The notes below the pieces were generated by a model. That model made no database searches and had not been told where the DNA came from. It was given only the letters and a program-made list of their open reading frames with translations. Below, one piece after another: positions 59,427 through 64,000 of a stretch of DNA of 64,000 nucleotides. Each line of letters opens with the position of its first letter. Positions within the stretch are counted from its first letter, which is position 1. The stretch is from Phycomyces nitens. Lineage: Eukaryota > Mucoromycota > Mucoromycetes > Mucorales > Phycomycetaceae. A program made the translations under genes and the position numbers. Location: positions 1,984,001 to 2,048,000 of the forward strand of contig JAHRBC010000001.1 in the NCBI GenBank assembly GCA_022702545.1, given 5' to 3'.

Positions 59427-62400
59427 AGAGTGACCAACAAAGGAGAGAGAGTTGGAATGGGTTGCCTGCCAAGCTTACTAGCAAAAAGGGTCACTTTCGA
59501 CAAACAAAAAAATTTCGATATCACGTGATCTATATACACCTTTGAGAATTTCCCGCCAGCATTTTGAGCAAACACAGCATTGAAAAAGAGATGTTTATTT
59601 TTATTTAAGCATTCTTAATGGCAATAACAATTCATGCAAAAATATAGCAAAACTTTGCCAAAATGTCGAATAGTTTGATTGACTATAAATACATAAACAT
59701 CTTGTTGATTAAATATTCACAAGCTGTTGAATGACTGGATACCATTTCTGACAATTGTAAATGTTTCCAAGGATTTCCATACATTAAAGCAACTATATAC
59801 TTTCTAAATTACAATTCAATTTTTTTTAAAGAAAAAGAAAGTATCCTGGAAATAGCAAATATTGAGAATAGACGGCTTTATATCAAAGGTAGTTGTTGTT
59901 TTTTTAAAAAAAAAAGGTAGAAAGAGGCTCGGTGGCTTTTCTACATGTTGGAATAAATCAAAAGGGTTCGTCTACATGATAAAATTGTTTTTTTAAAAAA
60001 AAGTAACAAAGAAATAGATGAATGTCAACCTCTGGTAAAAGTTTCTTATACTCTACTTGTATCCTAATCTACTGCCACAGATACCTTGACAATTGTATTG
60101 AATTTCAATGGAATATATAATACAATAATATGATAGCCAAATATCGAGTGCTTGTGAGAACTCTATGAGCCACATATACAGCTACCAAATGATTATCAGC
60201 TTTAACCAGGTGTTTATGCAGCAAGGTCCAAGAGCTATTCAGCATGTCGACCTTCTAAGTATATGCAATACATACTATATGCACACATTTATATGTGATC
60301 CCTAAAGCGCAATTTTTATTTTAAACACAGATAAATTCCGATGCGCAGATAAAATCGCAATTGCCCCGGGGGACAGGGAATTCTTATTTTTTTGGTTTTA
60401 ATATATTTATTCGTCAGCCCAGCTCAAGCCATTGAGAAAAATGATAAGCAACTACAGCTATTTCGCAGGTAAAATATGGAGAATAGAGTCTAGTATTTAT
60501 CTTGGTACCATTACATCTTCAACGTTTACTTTTTGCCTTGTCCCCTTTGTTTCGTACTTTGGAGACACATGTCTTATAGATCGCCTGGCATACCAAACCC
60601 ACGATAACTATAATAATTAAGCCAAGAAACTGGCGAGTAGTTTTCTATACCTCTTCAAAAGAGATGCCCTATACCCCATGCAAGACAATATTGTCAGTTA
60701 CCCCTTGCCACAGTTGTTCCCACATTTCAGATAAAAAAGAACAAAATATACAGCAATTCAAAACATCTTTGCCTGAAACTTAATTTACAGCGGTATAAAA
60801 CACCCAAGCATCAAGGATTAAGCCAATGTCCTTTCATATTTATGCTTCACTTAATATATAGATAATCTAGCTATACGCATTTTATAAGTAATGCAAATAC
60901 TGTTTGCTTATACTCGGGTAAACATCATTCAAATATTATCGTAATAATAGCAATTTGTCAATAGGTACTTTGTAACTTGAGTGAGAACCAAGCGTTATTT
61001 TCAGATGTAAAACTCAAAGTCATACATGTATACTTTAAAAAAAAGGTGTCAAACAATCTATTATTCAGCTGTTGGTAATGCACTACAGATATTAAACCAA
61101 AGACAAGGTACGGTCTTTGCATTGTTTTGCATACATCTGACACTGTTATCTTGATACTGCAGAAAAGCACGACTTTAGGGTCCAGACATTAAAAGCATGG
61201 CTTGGGATTCATTAGATGACCAACTCTATAATGCTATTTGCAACTTCTATATTTCTTTGGCTTGAACTATTTTTTTTGTGAGCATAAAGACGATGTAGAA
61301 TTAGGATTTTTCTGATATTTCTATACTCGTAATTCATGCAACAGTTAGAGGTCTAGTATCTGTCTTTCTTATACAGGAGAAATATTGATCATGCATATAC
61401 ATTTATTTTGGATAGCTTTTTAAAAAAAAAAGATAATATTAGTTATCCTAAAGAGCCTAAATATTATTTATTTATTTTTATTTTACAAAGCACGAGATTA
61501 ATTATCAATACACAAACAAAAACAAAAATATTATTTTAATAATAGTTGTAATGTTTTGATTGGATTTTTTCTCCCACAACTAGTATATGGTTCACTGATA
61601 GTACGCCATTTATTGTGTATTCTACTATATTCCGTCATGCCAAGTCTTGTAACCTTTGGAGAAATAGATAAGGCACTATGTTATTGGTTTTAGAATACAT
61701 GCCCGTGTAATCGCTAGTTGGAAACCATGCGAAATGCGGACTTGGCAGTTAATCATTAATAGTTAAAAACACAACAGAAATGTATAGGTATGATAATGAT
61801 CGGTCATACTTACCATGATACTTGACCAAAGAGTATTTAAGATTGTGTTTATGAATTCAACTAGTGTGACAAACATGTATACTTATCAGGCCTGAAACTG
61901 TACTTTTAGAAAATGTAAGCGTGGACAGGTTATTCCATTGTAGGAAGATATCAACTACTACTGTATCCTATAAAATTATTTGGGGGGAAACAGAGATATA
62001 CAGACATTTAAAATGGTAAAAGATGAGATATTGATTAAAGAGCAAATATTCTTCTTTCATAATAATAATATGAGAACATAGCTCAACTACAAATCATAAA
62101 GGCATCTCTAGGTGTTGATATTGAATTAGTCATCAAAAGATTGCATCAGTTGTATACAAATAGGCCAAGGATTACCCCCAAACAAAGCCTTTGATCGAGT
62201 GAAAAGTATATAAACAATATTATACGCATTTTAGATGTTCTAGGCAAAACTAGAGATAATTGCTTGTAATTTTGGCATAAAAAGCGCATTGGTAAATATG
62301 TATTCATATTTTTTTTCATATTATCAACAGAATATTACTCAAAAGATCACGTAATAGCCAGCAAAGCCCCATCTACATTTGTGCTCATTAGTAATCTTTC

Positions 62401-63055
62401 CCCCCAAATTTTTTGCCTAGGTAGTTGAGAAAATATGGTGTAATTGGAGAATTGTGCTGCACAGCTCTGGTTGAATTCTGGCGTTCAGGTACATCCAAAG
62501 GTTGGTTTGTGTGTTGAGCTTATTTTAAACAGATAATCTGGCCAAAGTGTATCTTGTGAGGATCAAGATCCTTATCACTACAATTCGCCAATCATATATT
62601 GGTGACCATTCAGGACATTTTTGTTTGGGGGGAGCCAATGTATGCCTTGCACTACACATCTTTATATGGGGCTTTGTTAATCTGTCAAGGCTTTACTGTT
62701 TCGCGTAACTCCAAAAAAGAGTGCAGTAAAGATGTTTGCCATGATCTCTGAGTTTGAACACTTTGAGATGGTGAATTATGGTCATATGACAAGTGTGATT
62801 GCAATCGAAAGGCGTCTACCATTTTAGAATTGGTCAATTGAACTAAATCTTGGAGTCTATATTTTGTAAACTAATTTCAATAGGCTTTTTTCCCAAGATC
62901 ATACAACACTGTCAAATTGCTAGGAATGGTGATTGAGCCGAGAATACAATTAGGCTCGTGTGCACTTGTGTACTTGTGAATTGTGGGGGGACTAGAGTGG
63001 CTACAATAAATATAGAGTGTATGCCCATATTGTGGCTATCTATGGAGACTTACAC
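59427..63055. other. 3.6-kb AT-rich region without a convincing gene
   Basis: The part near 59430-59580 presumably carries the eIF3m promoter. The rest contains only short, unrelated open frames, poly-T and poly-A runs, and a possible weak inverted-repeat element at about 62361-62688. I see no tRNA-like or conserved domain signal. Confidence 0.5.
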
Positions 63056-63783
63056 TTAGCACAAAAGTGTAAAAGTAAGCGCAATTCCAGAAAGAAGCGA
63101 CACACACATGACTGGGTAGGTGAGTGATGCAGCAGACACTTTGGGATGGTATTCAACATTGTCCTCGAGATCCCGATTGTCTTTAGGAGCCATTGTATTC
63201 GGATTGGCAGCTGCGGCTTCTGCGTGAGAGTTTGCCAATCTTGGCTCATCAAGGTGAATTGGTGCCTTTGGGGTATTGCCATTCTCACTATTGCTGTCCA
63301 TAGAGGCCGCTCTCCATCTTCTATCTGTCCCACCCTGAGATTGCTGTGTCAGCCCTGACTCTCCATCTACTCTATTTTGAGATTCTATTTCAGCTCCAGG
63401 AAAATCGCATGCCTCATTAACGTATCGCAGTTGGTCTTCCTCTTGAGCTTAAAACACAATCAGCTGTCCATAGGGCTGTATACCACGTACTTACCAAACA
63501 TATCATAGCTATCCCCACACTCAGTGTAACATGCCAAAAGTTGCTTCTGGGCAGAGCATCTGCAGGACGTCATACTGGTAGATTCACATGCGTCAACAGC
63601 AACCCTTCCTGTTTTCATACAGAGTCGGAACCTTTTTTTTAATAATAATAATAGTAATAATAAGCAATATTTATAGGCCATTAGCGCGTGAATAGAGAAT
63701 ATTCCTTACATTATGTTGGTCTCACAAGCATAGGACAGTTTGGCCATTAGGGCGACACCGATCATGAGAAAGGCGAGTTTCAT
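63056..63783 (-). CDS. Secreted eight-cysteine protein, probably GPI-anchored
   Basis: Three exons (63783-63710, 63631-63495, 63447-63056) give 200 aa. The first 18 residues are a signal peptide (MKLAFLMIGVALMAKLSYA). The mature part begins with eight cysteines in about 70 residues, spaced C-x6-C-x10-C-x7-C-x-C-x8-C-x3-C and a final one at NEACDFPG; the dense part reads TSCRCSAQKQLLACYTECGD. The pattern resembles small cell-wall/CFEM-like proteins, but does not match CFEM well. A polar, disordered stretch follows, and the C-terminus is a hydrophobic tail (CVSLLSGIALTFTLLC) directly before the stop, as in GPI-anchored proteins. No enzyme motif was seen. Likely a cell-surface protein (inference). 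Confidence 0.75.
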
Positions 63784-64000
63784 ATCAGAAAGTTGGTAAA
63801 AAAGGCAAAAAATAGAAAAAGACCAACTAGCATTCCCTCTAGTCATTAGGCTCTCTCTCTAGTCAGATTCTAAACATATATGTATTTACTCCAGTCCGTG
63901 AGTAATAAGCAGTATTGCCAAGAGATAATATATGTAGATGAAAAGAGTGTACAATGTAAATAATAATAAGCCATGCAATAATAATGTAAGAATAAAATGT

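Overview
The window reads as nuclear DNA of an early-diverging filamentous fungus, most likely Mucoromycota (inference). The grounds are intron-rich housekeeping genes with introns mostly of 50-90 nt, strongly AT-rich spacers with TA and ATT runs, a kinesin-13 (a class missing from most ascomycetes), and decayed Tc1/mariner and LINE elements. All gene models were spliced by hand from GT-AG (one GC-AG) junctions that keep the reading frame. Exon ends may be off by a base or two.

Region 1 (1-44.3 kb) is gene-rich. In order it holds: the tail of an unrecognised gene; TSR1 (40S ribosome assembly); a mitochondrial ssDNA-binding protein; an 8-TM membrane protein (-); a kinesin-13 with a SAM-like N-terminus; an SLC25 mitochondrial carrier (-); a mariner scrap; a Ser/Asn-rich unknown protein (-); eIF2B alpha; a GAR/GAS2-domain protein with a long polyQ tract; pyruvate carboxylase; a MATE transporter (-); a 3.5-kb gene-poor gap; mitochondrial methylcrotonoyl-CoA carboxylase beta (-), which fires divergently from VPS15; ribosomal protein S6; and a Whi2-like BTB protein. 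Two biotin-dependent carboxylase genes (PYC and MCC beta) lie about 6 kb apart. Several genes serve translation and ribosome assembly (TSR1, eIF2B alpha, RPS6, eIF3m).

Region 2 (44.5-57.8 kb) is a repeat island. A decayed LINE on the minus strand is followed by an imperfect palindrome of about 6.9 kb (47239-54181). Its outer arms carry two inverted copies of an intron-containing gene with a GEVKPP motif. Nested at its centre is a second pair of inverted repeats carrying a different short ORF. The arms have since collected separate insertions: an approximately 594-bp insert flanked by GTCAACTT, a LINE 3' fragment, and a 162-bp TA-flanked MITE. A foldback element and two Tc1/mariner relics follow. 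This palindrome is the best candidate for an undescribed element in the window.

Region 3 (57.8-64 kb) contains eIF3m (-), a 3.6-kb AT-rich stretch without a convincing gene, and a small secreted eight-cysteine protein with a GPI-type C-terminus (-).
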